Assembly (NCBI GenBank): GCA_037969115.1
Contig: JBBKWQ010000228.1
Span: 1-5,566 of the forward strand
Direction of reading: 5' to 3'
DNA: 5,566 nt
DNA from: JBBKWQ01 sp037969115
GTDB lineage: Bacteria > Actinomycetota > Acidimicrobiia > Acidimicrobiales > Ilumatobacteraceae
Positions 5,094-5,566 of this stretch are shown here, in pieces. The translations under genes and the position numbers were made by a program. Positions within the stretch are counted from its first letter, which is position 1. Each line of letters begins with the position of its first letter. The notes below the pieces were generated by a model that was not told where the DNA came from, searched no databases, and was given only the letters and a program-made list of their open reading frames with translations.

Positions 5094-5566
5094 TCAGAAT
5101 CCGTAGGCGGCGGCGAGTTCGGGATCGCGCGCGGCGAGTTGCCGGGCGAGTTCGATCACCACGTGGCATTGCTTCACCGATGCGTCGTCCTCCATCTTGC
5201 CGTCGAGCATGAGTGCGCCCGTGCCGTCGCCCATCGCGTCGATCACCCGCTGGGCCTGTGCAACGTCGGTCGGTCGTGGCGAGAACACCCGCTTGGCGAT
5301 GTCGATCTGCACGGGGTGCAGCGACCAGGCGCCGACGCACCCCAGCAGGTATGCGTTGCGGAACTGGTCTTCGCAGGCAACCGTGTCGTTGATGTCGCCG
5401 AACGGGCCGTAGTAGGGCAGGATGCCCGCCGCAACGCAGGCGTCGACCATGCGCGCGATCGTGTAGTGCCACAGATCCTGCTGGAAGGTGTGGCGGGGTG
5501 CTTCGGGGTCGTCCGGGTTCGGGTCGTGCCGCACCAGATAGTCGGGGTGTCCGCCTCCGACACGCG
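5094..5566 (-). CDS. C-terminal part of a malyl-CoA lyase-like CoA-ester lyase, cut by right edge
   Basis: The minus-strand frame is open from the right edge to a TGA at 5096-5094 and gives 156 residues. The visible part starts RVGGGHPDYLVRHDPNPDD. An internal GTG at 5534 is not a likely start, because family-like sequence precedes it. HTFQQDLWHYTIARMVDACVAAGI is followed by LPYYGPFGDINDTVAC, LLGCVGAWSLHPVQIDIAKRVFSP and GALMLDGKMEDDASVKQC, ending ELAAAYGF. The GPFGD loop and the G.W..HP.Q...A..VF.P segment match the C-terminal half of L-malyl-CoA/beta-methylmalyl-CoA lyases. These enzymes interconvert malyl-CoA with glyoxylate plus acetyl-CoA, and methylmalyl-CoA with glyoxylate plus propionyl-CoA. 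The N-terminal barrel strands and most metal ligands are outside the window. The gene precedes the CitE-like gene in the same operon, so successive or related steps of glyoxylate/C5 acyl-CoA metabolism are likely. Confidence 0.85.
   Translation of the reverse strand, partial: RVGGGHPDYLVRHDPNPDDPEAPRHTFQQDLWHYTIARMVDACVAAGILPYYGPFGDINDTVACEDQFRNAYLLGCVGAWSLHPVQIDIAKRVFSPRPTDVAQAQRVIDAMGDGTGALMLDGKMEDDASVKQCHVVIELARQLAARDPELAAAYGF

Noticed and set aside
1..5566. CRISPR array or Cas genes that would make this a true type III-E locus
   Set aside because: No regularly spaced direct repeats and no Cas-like protein are visible in the window. Sequence outside the window was not seen.

Overview
The window is GC-rich (roughly two-thirds G+C by eye), with start codons, codon use and protein families typical of a high-GC actinobacterium. 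The pairing of a TPR-CHAT/sigma-factor operon with malyl-CoA lyase-type genes would suit the Acidimicrobiia (Ilumatobacter-like), but that placement is inference. No RNA gene, CRISPR array, insertion sequence or integrase is visible.

Left part (1-3110). A gene truncated by the left edge runs leftward from a GTG at 323. Its visible 107 residues resemble the N-terminal prodomain region of actinobacterial S8 (subtilisin-like) serine peptidases found next to CHAT genes. A 97-bp divergent intergenic region separates it from a large rightward gene (421-3003) for an 860-residue protein with N-terminal TPR repeats and a C-terminal CHAT caspase-like protease domain whose His/Cys dyad is present.

Middle part (3111-4144). 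After a 107-bp gap come a small two-domain sigma-70/ECF-like sigma factor (183 aa) and a 161-aa partner protein whose ATG overlaps the sigma stop codon (ATGA). The four genes look like a signalling module: a sensor/scaffold protease, a transcriptional output, a stoichiometrically coupled small protein that may hold the sigma factor or be a protease target, and a divergent second peptidase. The gene set parallels the TPR-CHAT/Csx30/CASP-sigma part of type III-E CRISPR (Craspase) loci, but no CRISPR component is visible here. The parallel is architectural, not demonstrated homology.

Right part (4151-5566). A strong 16-bp-arm hairpin lies between the convergent transcription units and probably terminates both. 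On the minus strand are two adjacent HpcH/HpaI-family CoA-ester lyase genes: the C-terminal half of a malyl-CoA lyase-like enzyme (cut by the right edge) and, 37 bp downstream, a complete 290-aa CitE-like CoA-ester lyase or thioesterase. They form a metabolic operon for C4/C5 acyl-CoA and glyoxylate metabolism that is probably unrelated to the CHAT module.
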